A DNA stretch of 64,000 nt from Lactuca virosa (lineage: Eukaryota > Streptophyta > Magnoliopsida > Asterales > Asteraceae). Positions 46,080 to 58,633 of this stretch are shown one piece after another. The stretch lies in assembly GCA_928212115.1 (NCBI GenBank), contig CAKMRJ010005523.1, positions 241,104,525 to 241,168,524 of the forward strand. The letters run 5' to 3'. The translations under genes and the position numbers were made by a program. Below the pieces are notes generated by a model. It was not told the DNA's origin. It saw only the letters and a list, made by a program, of their open reading frames with translations, and made no database searches. The stretch's first letter is position 1. Each line of letters begins with the position of its first letter.

Positions 46080-46200
46080 TTAACCCAACTCGTCGAGTTG
46101 CCCTTCAACTCGTTGAGTGTCCTTCATCATACTGCAAAAATCGAGAAGAACCAATCCAACTCGCCGAGTTCACCCAAAAACTCACCGGGTTCATCAGGAA
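46080..46200. repeat. ACTCGTCGAGT palindrome cluster in LTR G
   Basis: CAACTCGTCGAGTTG, CAACTCGTTGAGTG, CAACTCGCCGAGTT and AACTCACCGGGTT; the same palindrome as LTR F. Confidence 0.85.
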
Positions 46201-46745
46201 CCAACCATCTTAATCCATTAAGCCGACATAATCGAAACTAACAGCTTCCCCACTCAGATCTTAACTGAAATAGTGTCTAGAAGGATAAAGTTTCCAACTT
46301 TACCCCTAGGGACCAACCAAGTGGGCTCAAAACCCAAATCCTAGGCTTAAAAGGTTAAGGGCTTAATCAATAAGCACTTTACCACCAAGACAAAGGCCCA
46401 AAATACAGATCTGGTCCTTTAAGGCTGCATGGTCACATAAAGCTTCCAACTTTACACTCATGCATGGCTACGAGAGGCTCAAAAGCTCATAAGAGACTAA
46501 AAGAAGAGCTTAATAGATGCATGAAGCCCGAAAGATCATAAACTTGGCACCTTTATGCCAAAAGAACTCATAAAGATCATAGATCTGAAAGAATAAACAC
46601 TTGAGACTTCTACTTCCCCAACAATCACCCATCCATGGCTAAAAGCATGAAATTTAACCAAATAAGAGATCTAAGCAAATATTAAGCAAGGTTAGAACTT
46701 TATACCCAAGATGTGCTGGAAATGAAACAGAGAATCCATATCTGA

Positions 46746-47185
46746 AAGGGAGGACGGTCAATACTCGCGTGGTAGCTATTATTATAGGAAAAATCTGCCA
46801 GAGGAAGGTAGGTATCCCAGCTACCACCGAAATCCAATACGCATGCCCACAACATATCCTCCAATGTCCGGATGGTCCGCTCGCTCTGACCATCCGTCTA
46901 CGGGTGGAAAGCAGTGCTGAAGTGCAGACGAGTACCCAACTCGTCATGAAACGTCTTCCAGAACCTGGAAGTGAACCGTACGTCCCTGTCAGAAATCACG
47001 GAGACTGGCACTACGTGTCGGGCCACAACCTCCCGAATATAGATGTCGGCCAACCTCTCGGCCGAAATGCTCTCCTAGATTGGTATGAAATGGGCACTCT
47101 TGGTCAACCGATCCACGATGACCCATATCGAATCCACTCCCCGTGCGGTCCTGGGAAGCTTGATGATGAAATCCATGGTAATATC
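46746..47185 (-). pseudogene. Ty3/gypsy integrase core fragment
   Basis: Minus strand reads MDFIIKLPRTARGVDSIWVI, VDRLTKSAHFIP, RFTSRFWKTFHDELG, HFSTAFHP, TDGQSERTIRTLEDMLWAC and YLPLAEFSYNNSYHASI in order, that is the catalytic-core half of a gypsy integrase. At least two stops (after the FIP and FHP motifs) break it. The upstream end is cut by the copia LTR at 47186. It probably belongs with the reverse transcriptase fragment at 62926-63769, separated by the copia insertion. Confidence 0.85.
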
Positions 47186-47378
47186 TGAAGGGTTTTGAGC
47201 ATTCTAACACTCCTATGTAGGGCCGGCCCTGAGATTTTAGAGACCCTGTGCGATTTAACGAAAAATAGGCCCTAAAATTTGAAATATCTCAAAAAAAAAA
47301 ATATACATCTTAATTTTTATTGCAAATACATAAAATTAAAATTTCATTCAAAATAATACACAAAAAAGAAATTGGTTT

Positions 47379-49880
47379 CTACTTGAAAAATGCCATCCTC
47401 TTAATATTTGTTGAAATAAATTTCTCAATAACATCTTCATATGTAACTTTGTCCAACATGTTACGCTCAATCGTCATCAAATCCAATCCATTAAGTCGTT
47501 CTTGAGTCATTGTAGATCGTAAATAGGACTTCAAAATCTTCAGTTTTGAAAAACTTCATTCTGCAGATGCGACAGTAACAGGAATAGTCAACATAATTCT
47601 ATATGCAATAGATGTAATAGGAAAACAATCAACACATTTTAAAAAGTTTAAAATATCAATTGCTAACATTTTTTCTTTGGGCAAGAGATGTAGAAGTAAT
47701 TTTAACTCAACATACAAGTTATTTCCATCAATATCCGATTGCTCATCTTTCTTGAGTGAAGTTTCAAGAGACTTACAACAAGATTTTAAGGTTATATCAT
47801 CTAATGAATGTAGTTTTTCTGAATTAAACAAAAAACCAAATATTTTATCATATTGTTGATATTGTTCAAACCTTGTAGTTAAAGAAGTAATTGCTTGATC
47901 AACAATATAAATAAAATATTTAACCCTAAATTTCTCTTGTTCGGATTGTGAAAGACTACAAGAAGTATGGGATGAAATCTCATCAAAATGTTTTTTTATT
48001 TTAGGTTCACGTTTTTTAGAAAATATTGGATCGATACCCATTTCCAAGGCAATATCTTATGCAGTTTCTAAAGCATTTAAAAACCATTTTCTCTATATTC
48101 TTTAAAAAACGAAATCAACCCCTTTATTTTTTCCATAGCAACATCAATAAGCATATCTTTTGATTGCAATTGTTTGCTAACTAAATTAACAGTATTTAAC
48201 ATTTCATACCAAATTACTAAAGCCATTACAAACTCAAAGTTACCAAGTTCATTTTTTGCTAAAGATTTAGCTTCACTTGTTATTTTTGGATCATTATCAT
48301 TTTTGGCTACTTGAAGTAAAGCCTTTTGTATGTCAAAAATTTGAAATCTTATAGCTTTAACACCATCAACACGACTCTCCCACCGAGTGGATGACAAAGA
48401 TTTAGGAGTTAACCCTTTCACATTATCTTTTAAAATTTGCCATCTCTTAGTGGAATTTGCAAAAATTGTATAGATACGTTGTATTGTTCCAAAAAAACCT
48501 TTAGCTTTACCACAAGTATTAGCCATATCACACAAAGTTAAGTTCAAACTATGACAACCACAAGGAGTACAAAAAGCTCTAGAAATTATATCTAAAAGAT
48601 TTTTTTGCAGTCCTTGATGTTTTCCTTTCATATTTGATCCATTATCATAACCTTGTCCACGCACATTATTAATGTCAAGATCAAGCAAATTCAATTCATT
48701 TTGTAAAACATCAAAAAGTCCTTGGCCGGTTGTATCATTTAAATCTAAAAACCCTAAAAAGGATTCTTCAATGCAAACAACATTTGACGAAACATCCACA
48801 TATCTTAAAATAATAATCATTTGCTCTTGATGACTTATATCGGGAGTACAATCAAGTATTATCGAAAAATAATTTGCATTTTTTATCTTTCTAATAATCA
48901 TAGATTTTATTTCCGAAGAAAGCAAAATTATTAATTCATTTTGTATCCTATGCCCAAGATAATGTTTATGGATACCAATTTCATTTGTAATACGTTGTAT
49001 ATGCTCATAAGAAACCGTATCAAATTCAGCCAACATTTCAAATAAGCCTAAGAAATTTCCATTGTTATCTTCATATACTTTCTCATTAGTACCACGAAAA
49101 GCAAGATTATGTTTAGCAAGAAATTTTACAATAGAGATAATTCTCAACAAAACTTGTCTCCAATGAACTTTTTCTTTTTCTAATTGTTTTTGAGCTGCAT
49201 TATCAATAGTTTTATTTTTTTGTAATTTTAAACGCAAATCATACCAAGTATTTATATTTTTAACATGTTCCATACTAGTTTCATGCTCTTTAATTCTAGT
49301 GTTAAGATGTATCCAATCTCTAAAACCCTCGTTTGCTAATTGACCCTTTCCACACCCTTTTCGAAAATTTTTACAACAAAAACAAAATTTTTTATCAATT
49401 TCTTTAGAATAAACAAGCCAATGTCTATCACATTTTTCCCCATTTGGTAAAGTTTAAGTGTAATATGTTGCAGAAAATCTTCTTAAATATTTATCTTTAG
49501 AACCTTTTATAATGGATAAATCTCTTTTAGGACCTTTCAATGCTAATATATTTATCATATTAGAATCAAGAACATCCCAATTTCTTGGATCAAATATATC
49601 AAAAGTGTGAAAATCAACATTATCATCAACATCAACATTATGACTATCATTAACATCAACATTGTCATTAGCATTATCATTAACATCAACATCAACATAA
49701 TCATTATCATCAAGATTATCTTCATTAATAGTTTGTGTTTCATTTTCCGAAAAATTTTGTGTTTTTTTTTGTTATAAACTTATCCATAGAACCTGCTTGA
49801 GCTTTATTATCTTCTTCAAATTTTTGTTTCTTTTTACGTTTTTCATATCCAGATGCATATTTTTTTAATCTAGGAGGCAT
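47379..49880 (-). pseudogene. hAT transposase (TTF zinc finger, DUF4371, hAT dimerisation domain)
   Basis: Likely start ATG 49880 (MPPRLKKYASGYEKRKKK, basic). An acidic Asp/Asn/Val repeat is coded at about 49615-49720. A TTF-type zinc-finger region follows (49450-49290; CDRHWLVYSKEID, FCFCCKNFRKGC). The open segment 49273-48077 carries the transposase core with putative catalytic Asp in ILDCTPDISH and GYDNGSNMKG, and SSTRWESRVD. The next segment (48047-47556) carries the C-terminal half up to IPVTVASAE, whose Glu is the third catalytic residue. The dimerisation helix SFSKLKILKSYLRST continues to the stop at 47379. Lesions: a stop near 49456, a one-base shift and a stop near 48060-48080, and TGA at 47556 right after the catalytic Glu. 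Few lesions, so inactivation is recent. Confidence 0.85.
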
Positions 49881-51064
49881 TGTAAATTATAGAAAAGAAA
49901 GAAACGACCTTATTTGCGAATTGAGATTTGTAGATTTCTTCTTGGTTCTAGATTTTCCACACTTCAAATCATCAAGAGAAGATACCAAAACTGTAAATAA
50001 AAACCAGAATCCAAATAAGAAATCAAATAGCATATTAGAAAAGAAAAATTGAAGAAATCATATCAGATCATAATCCGAAAATTACCTTATATTTTGACAT
50101 TTCAAATCAGAAAACAATGTTATGCTCCAAAAAAAAATCAGAAAACCTGCGATCTGAGATCAAAATATAGTTCTTATTCCTTACAAATAAGAAGTAAATA
50201 GAAACAGAAAATCAGAATTTGTGATTTTTCAGAAACAAAAAAGTAGAAAAAATCAAAAACTTGAAAGGAGAATTTACGTGAATTCGTTATTCCTTGACCC
50301 TTGTTCCTTCTGATTACAGAAACTGATATTGATGGTCCTGTATTTCGAAATTTGATCAGAAAAAGAAAAATTGATCAAAAATTATTCAATTAGAAAATAA
50401 CTGTAACGCCCGCAGATCCGGGCTAATCAATTTAGAGACGATAAGCGTCGAAAATGACTTTTTGATGGAAGATTATTTAGAAGGAGTAATCTTAAGTAAG
50501 TTGTAGTATATGTTACAAGGATTCCGTACATATAAAGAACGCTGAAATCCGAGTTATAACGAAAAAGTTATGACCTGTCGAAGTTTCGTGACAGAACCGG
50601 CACGACACATCGCGACGTAAATAGTGAATTTACGATAGAGCGATATTTGGCCGTAGCGATCTAAACAAAAGTCGTAGAATACGTTAAACCGAGAGCATGC
50701 ATAAAAAAGAACGTCCAAATCTGACTTCGTATGAGGAAGTTATGATTTTTCGAAGTTTCGACTTAGCAGTATGCAGCCCGAAATTCGAATAATAGATTGA
50801 GCCGTTTTTACCCGACACAAGCTAAACGAGGATAGAAGATCTCGTTCATACATTAGTACACCGGTAAAAAGACAGATGAAAACAGACGTCGGATGAAGAA
50901 GTTATGAATTTTTAACAGACTATTCCTGTCCCGGCCTATTAAAAATATAATAATAAAAATGAAGTCAAAATTAGCCGACGGAGTCTAAATGAAAGTTGTA
51001 GAGCATAATTTCACCTACGCGTGGATATAAAGAACGTCAAAAAACGGAGTTTTTATGACACCTT

Positions 51065-51245
51065 CGAGACCTTCACGAGGTGAACATTGAAATTCACGAG
51101 GTGAATTCATTGCATGACACCTTTCGAGCCGAAAAGATACACAGAAAGCCTAGGAGATGATCAGGATCGAATTCACGAGGTGAACATATTTGGTTCACGA
51201 GGTGAACCTCACGAGGTAAACTTACTTGGTTCACGAGGTGAACCT
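51065..51245. repeat. TTCACGAGGTGAA palindrome cluster in LTR E
   Basis: Six copies with arms GTTCAC/GTGAAC or TTCAC/GTGAA and centre GAG, directly upstream of the TATA box. Confidence 0.9.
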
Positions 51246-51750
51246 CAAATTTTCACCCTATAAATAGAACTCGAGGGCTGTCGATTTCTTTTACTAATTT
51301 ACCATTCTCCACCTCTTTTTCTTTCTTCTACTTGGCAAGAAATACCCCCGAAGCCCCGGTATCAATCCCGACACCCGAAGCAAATCCCGAAGCCCCGAAG
51401 ATCCCGAGAAGTAAAGTTTCTAAGCCGAAACTCTGCCCGCGAGAGGCCCTGTTTTCAAGGAAGCATCCCGGTTTCACCGAAGAATACTACATTTAGAGCC
51501 GTAGTGCTGTCCGATCATCGTATTATCAAGTGAGTGCATATTATTTTCATCTTACACATAGATATGAAGTATCTTATATAAATTACGTGCTATGTGTGCA
51601 TATTATCTGTATACTTGCTATCTATGATGGATGAACAATTTTATACATGTTTTAATTGATTTAAACTGTATATGTATTTTATATCTACAAATATGTTGGG
51701 TAAAACATGGGTAGATGAATGATGAGAGATGAAAGATGATATGAGTGAAC

Positions 51751-51928
51751 ATTGGCGACTATGAGACTTAGTGCCCGGTGTATAAACCCTGGCGACTATG
51801 CGACTTAGTGCATGTTGTATAAACCCTGGCGACTATGAGACTTAGTGCCTAAACCCTGGCGACGATGTGACTTCGTGCCTATTAGATAAACACTGGCGAC
51901 GATGTGACTTCGTGCCTATTCCTTAGGA
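51751..51928. repeat. 36-bp tandem repeat in LTR E, five copies
   Basis: Core CTGGCGACTATGAGACTTAG or CTGGCGACGATGTGACTTCG followed by TGCCTATT or similar. Confidence 0.9.
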
Positions 51929-52398
51929 TGAATCCTTAGGAATGAGTGATAGATAATTCTTAGGGTAAATCCTTAAGAGATAAAGAAGACAATGGGGATG
52001 GGTAATTGGGTTGATTGTTTGATGTTTAACATAATAATTATATTATTGTGGGTTGAAAACCCTATGTGCTCACCAGGTTTCCCAACCTGACCCACTCAGT
52101 CTATTTGTATCACATGTATCGATACGAAGCTACTTTACACTGAGAGGTTAAAGGAGATGTAGATCACTAGTGTAAATAAATGTAAGGTCTGTTTATGCTT
52201 ATGTTTTAGTATTGACGATGACATCCCAAAGTTTTAATATGAATAAAATACATTTCTTCGGAAATGCTTTGATAATATATTTATCATGTTTTTATGGGAA
52301 CAAATTCCGCAATATATTTATTTAAAAATATACTCTGATTTTCAAATAAAGCATAAACAAATCGGTCTTTTCTGGCCGTGAAATTTGGGGATGCCACA

Positions 52399-52985
52399 AT
52401 AAAAAACCATGAAAAACAAAACTAAAGTTTAAAATTACCTTTGATTTCGAAACCACAAGGCTCAAACAGTCAAACAGGTCAGATTTTGAAGCTTCAGATT
52501 TTGAAATTGGATTATTCTTAATTCGAAATTTGAAGCTTGATAGTTCTGAACTTTTGAGACTCAGTGAAGAAGAAGAGTATTAGAAGAAATAGAAGTAAGA
52601 ATAGACTGAATTGGTTGGCTGTTATCGCTGAAGAAGAAGAAGAAGAAACAAAATTAAGAACTGAAATTGTGTGTTTAATATTGGAATAGAAACGATTGAA
52701 TAGACTTTACCGTTCCTCCTGCTCCTGCTATGATGTTTGATATTACCCATGTCTGCGTCAATGAAGAAGATTAAAAGAAACCGAAGAGTTTTTTGTTTCC
52801 CGAAAATTCATTCCCGCTCCTTCTTCTAGCTGGCGTTCCTTCTTCTGGCGAGTAATAAAAATTAACCTAATTTTTTTTGGGCCGAATGAACCTAGGATAC
52901 AAGAATTATTATATAATTTTTGGGCCCTATGATTTTTTGGGCCTTGTTCTTGGGCACTGTCTGAACCTCCATTGGGCCGGCACTG
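52399..52985 (-). other. 5' part of the hAT transposon upstream of its gene
   Basis: AT-rich, with GAA repeats near 52630. It would hold the transposase promoter, now split from the gene by the solo LTR. No frame. Confidence 0.5.
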
Positions 52986-53736
52986 CTCCTAAGGTGTACA
53001 TGCAACCCTAGAAACCTTGGATCTATGTTTTACTAAGATACATGAAAATTTGATTTTCCAAGGTTCTTAACCTAACTAGCATGTCATCGGGAACTTTGTA
53101 ACACAAAAGCTAGTAGAAGAACATACCTTTTTGTTGCTTGGATTCCTTGAGAACTTTGTGAGCCTAGCACCTCAAGTGTGATGCCTCAAATGTTTCACAC
53201 AACACCACAACACTTGGAATAACTTTGAGAGAAGTACACACTCACTACAAATCGGCTAGCCCTCTTGTTCTACACATAGTGCCAATTTTGGTAGCCCATG
53301 GAGTCGTTTTATAGTTGTGTCACAAGTGGGGTTACACCATGTAAACCCTAGTTGACATGGCTTTTCATATTCCATGATCCATGGGTTTATAACCTCTATG
53401 GACTATCCATGGAGCACCTTATGGGTTTTAGCCCAACTTAATAAACCATGGATCATTAGCCCACTATAAAAGAATGGATGATTTACACAATTAACCCCGT
53501 ATATTTAATTAGTCTCCTTTTTTATTACCAAATTAATTCTAAATTAATTCTTGATCAAAACTAATTAAATAATATTATTAATATATTAGAACTTATAATA
53601 TATTAATAAACCATAAGTTTCATTTCTCTCATCTAGTCTATCCAAGTGTTGCAATGCCATGCAACCCGGATGGACCATGCCAACCGGGTCAAGTACGTTC
53701 CAGAAATAGTTATAAACTTAGACACCTAATCCAACA

Positions 53737-54726
53737 GTCTCCCACTTGGATAAGTCTAATAACTATAACCGCAAGAATGACTTCAGGAACCGATCAACAA
53801 TCGTAGCTCTTTCAAAGTCTCGCGAAACTGAGATGATGATGATATGCCATTTAAGATAAGTCATCATATAATCCTCTGTTCTAGATATCGGCCGGACAAA
53901 TACATGGAACAATGTCGTACTTATTGTCCAACAGTTTGTTTCCCGATTTCTGATTTGTTTGACATAGAACTTAATCGAACACATCAATTTAGTTCTGACC
54001 AGGCCCGATACATAGGTCACAACAAAATCATCAAGGTGCCCAGATATCGCTTCTAATCCAAGAAGGAACAGATAAACTTCGACTCATATGCTTGTTCTAA
54101 TACTTGTTGAATCATACACAAATGCATGTTTTATGACATCGAGTTACCAATGCACTTTCGTAAAATCAATGTATAACCAACTCATAGTCAACAACTCATA
54201 TCTCTAGGTTTGAAGACTTATATGATATTACCGTCTCACGATCACTCGAGATAAATTCCATGAAGTGATACAAGTGAGCGTGGGTTGAATCCAATACTCA
54301 GAACTTATAAGCACTCATGAATGTTGTAGCAACTCTTGCTATGTCCAACACTTTAGACATCTACAAGACAGCTTCATGACAGTCTTGATTCATATCTACT
54401 TCCAACATATGACCGACTGTGGAGAATTTGAATAATATGATATACCATAACATAATTATTCTGGAAGTCAAAACATGCAAAATGAAATGATAGTAAACGA
54501 TTGACAGAAGATAGCAACACTTTACTTATAAATAAACAACAACTTTTATTTATCATCAAATGTCAATTACACTTGACAAATTCAAAGCTATCTAATTTCT
54601 AAAACTAATATTATCCTTTAGCCCTATACGCCTCGCATGCTGAAGATGCTTAACCCTACCCAGTCCCTTCATGAGGGGATCAGCTGGGTTCTCATCCGAT
54701 GATACCCTCTTTGCCACGAGGAGTCA
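53737..54726 (-). other. 3' internal noncoding region of the copia element
   Basis: From the pol end to the polypurine tract at 53737-53750. The proximal 54640-54726 still reads like the pol C-terminus in another frame (VSSDENPADPL, then GLGRVKHLQHARRIG); the rest is noncoding. Confidence 0.6.
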
Positions 54727-57700
54727 TTATTCTATTCGATGTCTGATGAAATGGTATTTTCTGTCGATGTGTCTGGATCTTCCGTGATCCCTTGGTTCCT
54801 TGGCTAAGGCAATTGCACTTTCACTTTCATAGAAAATCTCCATAGGATCCTTTATAGCTGGTACAACTCCAAGGTCTCCAATGAAGTTCTTTAGCCATAT
54901 AGCCTCCTTTCCGACCCTGCTTTCCGCTATATACTCTGATTCGCAGGTTGAATCAGCCACTGGTTCCTGCTTGGAACTTTTCCAAGTAATTGCTCCTCTG
55001 TTTAAGATAAAGACCCAGCCTGACTGAGAGCGGAAATTATCCTTATCAGTCTGGAAGCTAGCATCACTATACCCTACTACTCTCAAGTCACCACTCCCAC
55101 CGAGGGTAAGGACCCAGTCCTTAGTCCTCCGCAGGTACTTGAGAATGTTCTTTTCCGCAGTCCAGTGAGCCTTGCCAGGGTTCCCCTGATATCTGCTGAC
55201 CATGCTCAAAGCAAAGGCCACATCAGGACGAGTACAAGTCATATCATACATGATCGAGCCTACAACGGAAGCATACGGTACTCGACTCATCTCAGCTATC
55301 TCAGCCTCTGTACTCAGGCTCTGAGTCTTACTCAATCTGGCATTACTCTGGATCGGTAACTCTCCTTTCTTGGAATTCTGCATGCTGAACCTATTCAACA
55401 CCTTATCGAAGTAGGTACTCTGACTAAGTCCAATTAGTCTCTTACTCCTGTCTCTCAAAATCCTTATCCATAGGATATAGGCAGCTTCTCCAAGGTCCTT
55501 CATAGCGAAACACTTCCCAAGCCAGGACTTCACTTCCTGTAGAGTTGGGATTGTCATTTCCTATGAGTAGTATGTCATCCACATACAATACCAAAAACCT
55601 AACTATACTCCCACTAGCCTTGACATATACACAAGATTCATCTTCGCTCCTTGCAAAGCCAAATTCTTTGACTTTCTCATCGAAACAAAGATTCCATCTG
55701 CAAGGTGCTTGTTTCAATCCATAGATGGATTTCTCAAGCTTACACACTCTATTGGGGTACTCTGTACTGACAAAACCCTCTGGCTGACTCATGTAAACAT
55801 CCTCAGCTAACCTTTCATTAAGAAAAGCGGTTTTGACATCCATTTGCCATATTTCATAATCATGAAATGCAGCAATGGCTAACATAACCCTAATAGACTT
55901 AATCTTTGATACTGGTGAAAAGGTCTCATCGTAATCAACTCCTGGAGTTCGAGAAAAGCCCTTTGGAACTAGTCGCGCCTTATAAGTGTGTACCTTACCA
56001 TCTATGTCGGTCTTCTTCTTGAAGATCCATTTTCACCCGACTGTCTTACTACCTGGTACATTGTCAACCAAGTTCCAAACTTGATTGTCATACATTGATT
56101 GTATCTCGATGTCCATAGCCTCTTTCCATGTAGCAGCCTCAGGGCCTGCCATGGCTTTCGTGTAGCTATTAGGTTCATCCAGACTTACCAGCGTGCTATC
56201 ACTGATAAGTGTATCACCTTCCGCAGTAATATGGAAACCATAGTAATGCTCAGGTGCATTCCTAACTCTCGTGGAACGCCTCAGAGGTATAGACTCGTCA
56301 GTCGAATCAACAGGAGTTTCCTCCTCATGTTGATTGCTAGGGTTTGAGGTTCCTTCACCACTTGACTCTTGAATTTCTTCAAGGTCAATTTGCCTCCCAC
56401 TGTTTCCTTGGCTTATGAACTCTCTTTCTTTCTCGAAATACTCCTCTCCTTGCTATAAAGACCACATTATCACTGGGTTTGTAGAAAAGGTAACCAAATG
56501 ATTTCTGTGGGTAGCCGATGAAAATACACCTCTCACTTCGAGTTTCGATCTTATCGTGAGTCTCGCGCCTCACGAAAGCCTCGCAACCCCAAATCTTGAT
56601 GTGATAGATTTGGGAACTTTTCTAGTCCACATCTTGTGAGGTGTTTTGGAAACCTCCTTTGTAGGGACTAGATTAAGGATATGGGCGGCAGTCTCTAAGG
56701 CATACCCCCAAAATGAGATTGCCAGCGAAGCTCGACTCATCATGGAACGAACCATATCCAACAAGGTCCGATTACGCCTCTCAGCCACACCCTTCAATTG
56801 TGGTGTCCTGGGAGGTGTCAATTGTGACACAATCCCACATTCCTTAAGATAGTCAAGGAACTCTGTACTAAGATACTCACCACCTCGATCGGATCGAAGC
56901 ATCTTAATGTTCCTGCCCAACTAATTCTCCACTTCCTGTTTAAACTCCTTGAACTTTTCAAAGGTTTCTGACTTATGCTTGATTAAGTAGACATATCCAT
57001 ATCTACTATAATCATCAATAAAAGTCACATAGAAGCGGTTAGCATCCCTTGTGTCAGTTCTAAAGGGTCCACACACATCTGTATGTACAAGATCCAACAA
57101 ACCTTCACCCGTATCACAAATACCAGTGAAGGGTGACTTTGTCATTTTCCCAAGCAAACAAGATTCACAACTATCATCCGATTTTAGGTAAAATGACTCC
57201 AAGACTCCATCCTTTTGGAGTTGGCCTATGCGTTTCTTGCTTACATGTCCAACACGACAATGCCATAATGATGCTTTATCCAAGCTATTGGAAGAATCAA
57301 TACAAAACACATTATTTCCTAGGTTATCTACAACCGACACAATTTCATATACACCATCAGAAGGTAATGCTTTAAAATAAAGAACGATATTAAAGAAAGC
57401 ATTAATACGACCACATTCATTATCAAACGAAAAGGTAAACCCTTGTTTGTACAAACCATGAGAGGAAATAATATTTCTCGCCATTTCAGACGAGTAACAA
57501 CATTTATTCAAATCTAAAGTTAACCCACTACTTAGCAACAAAGAATAAACTCCAATCTTGGTGACATGTGTAACTTTCATATTCCCCATGATCAAGTTTA
57601 TCTTCCCATGCTCCACATTCTCACTTCTTCTTAGTGCCTTCAAATCAGAACATATGTGAATACCACAACCTGTATCAAGGACCCAAGAATTAGAATAGGG

Positions 57701-58633
57701 CGAGTTATTAGACAATATAGTGTAAATACCTGCATGGTTGGGTTTCACTTTCCCATCCTTAACATCTTGCAGATACTTTGGGCAGTATCGCTTCCAGTGT
57801 GATTTTTCATGGCAATAGAAGCATTCAGCCTCTTTAGGTTTGGCAGAAGGAGTGACGGAACCTCTTTTGGTTCCACTTGAAGAGGAGCCATCAAGGGACT
57901 TTCCCTTGGTACCCTTCGAAGGGCTCTTCCTCTTCTTCCATTTACCTTTCCTGATAGCCAGAATAGGGGAGTTGGTAGGAGTAGAAGTAGTAACAACCGA
58001 TTTACCTTTAAGACCACTTTCGGTGGTCTTCAGAAGTCCTTGAAGTTTGCTGAGTGTAACTTCCTCCTTGTTCATGTGATGTGTCATTCGGAATTGATCA
58101 TAACACGAAGGTAGGGAGTGCAAAATGATGTCAATTTCAAACTCCTCAGGGAAGTTCATATTCAATTTCAGCAAACGGTCCACGAATCTTTTCATTTTCT
58201 GCATGTGGCCCGTGATGGGTTCACCATCCTTCATCCGGGTTGTTATCATGGAGGAGATGATTTCATACCTCTCTTGACGAGCACTTTGATGGTAGTGGTC
58301 CATCAAGTCCTGGTGCATCTCAAAAGGATAATAGTCCTCATAAGACTTTTGGAGCTCGTCTGTCATCGTGGCCAACATGATACATGCCACCTTAGTGGCA
58401 TCTCTCTCATGAGTCCGGTATTCAGCGATCTCCTCAGGAGTAGAAGATGACTCATCAAGTTCCTTAACCTCCTTGTCGAGGACATATTCCTTGTCCTCGT
58501 ATCGAGTGACCATCCTAATGTTCCGGATCCAATCCATAAAGTTGGAACCATCGAAGATGACTCTCCCATAAAGGTTCATGAGAGAGAAGGAGCCGGTAGG
58601 GTTTGAGCCAGAAGCAACATTGTTGGAAGACAT
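54640..58633 (-). pseudogene. Ty1/copia gag-pol polyprotein
   Basis: Starts at ATG 58633 (MSSNNVASGSN). Gag (FDGSNFMDWIRNIR) and zinc knuckle CFYCHEKSHWKRYC lead to protease (NSWVLDTGCGIHICSD), a pre-integrase zinc region (LWHCRVGHVSKKRIG, CESCLLGKMTKSPF) and integrase core (HTDVCGPFRT, FIDDYSRYGYVYL, SDRGGEYLS, GVAERRNRTLLDMVRSM). Reverse transcriptase (QMDVKTAFLNERLAEDVYM, SIYGLKQAP, YVDDILLIGND) and RNase H (YSDASFQTDKDN, ADSTCESEYIA) follow. A stop at 56921, frameshifts near 56580, between 56385 and 55885 and near 55500, and a stop at 54727 disable it. The domain order protease-integrase-reverse transcriptase proves copia. Motifs are otherwise well kept. Confidence 0.93.

Larger units (their letters stand above)
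45128..46745 (-). repeat. Gypsy 3' LTR, truncated at its start (LTR G)
   Basis: Its end is GGACTGTTACA at 45128. In minus order it has two TAAAGYTTCCAACTTTA hairpins (46453-46437, 46312-46295), ACTCGTCGAGT-type palindromes (46200-46080), donor (45701), GGCACCAATG hairpin (45652-45680), CCATGG-rich tandem repeats and acceptor (45325). The acceptor side is nearly the same as in LTR F, so they are sister families. The right side joins integrase sequence abruptly near 46745; the first part of the LTR is missing. Confidence 0.75.
50402..52398 (+). mobile_element. Solo gypsy LTR inside the hAT transposon (LTR E)
   Basis: TGTAACGCCCG at 50402 to GGGGATGCCACA at 52398. Flanks ATAAC (50397-50401) and ATAAA (52399-52403) fit a 5-bp duplication with one later change. 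Contains four degenerate blocks of about 150 bp around GAAGTTATGA, six GTTCACGAGGTGAAC-type palindromes (51065-51245), a TATA box CTATAAATAG at about 51258, donor CAA|GTGAGTGC at 51530, a 36-bp tandem repeat and an acceptor-like GCTCACCAG|GTTT ending at 52076. Its first 650 bp resemble the 5' LTR remnant of element A. Confidence 0.85.
47218..52985 (-). mobile_element. hAT-superfamily DNA transposon (TTF-type zinc finger transposase)
   Basis: Flanked by the 8-bp duplication CTCCTATG (47210-47217) and CTCCTAAG (52986-52993), as expected for hAT. Terminal inverted repeats are imperfect: TAGGGCCGGCCCTGAG on the left, CAGTGCCGGCCCAATG on the minus strand at the right. Without the nested solo LTR it is about 3.8 kb. 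One transposase gene on the minus strand fills the left two-thirds. It sits in a copia LTR and is therefore younger than the copia insertion. Confidence 0.88.
47186..53736 (-). repeat. Copia 3' LTR split by an hAT transposon (LTR L)
   Basis: Starts TGTTGGATTAGG at 53736 just after the purine tract CCAAGTGGGAGAC (minus) and ends CCCTTCA at 47186. Without the insert it is about 0.78 kb. Palindromic CCATGG motifs and a leader with AAAAGGTATG are visible at 53100-53450. The insert is the hAT element 47218-52985. Confidence 0.8.

Noticed and set aside
46769..47188. 139-codon plus-strand frame
   Set aside because: It is the complement of the integrase core, which is clearly readable on the minus strand.
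49555..49743. Met/Ile/Leu-rich membrane-like small protein
   Set aside because: It is an alternative frame of the acidic Asp/Asn/Val repeat of the hAT transposase.
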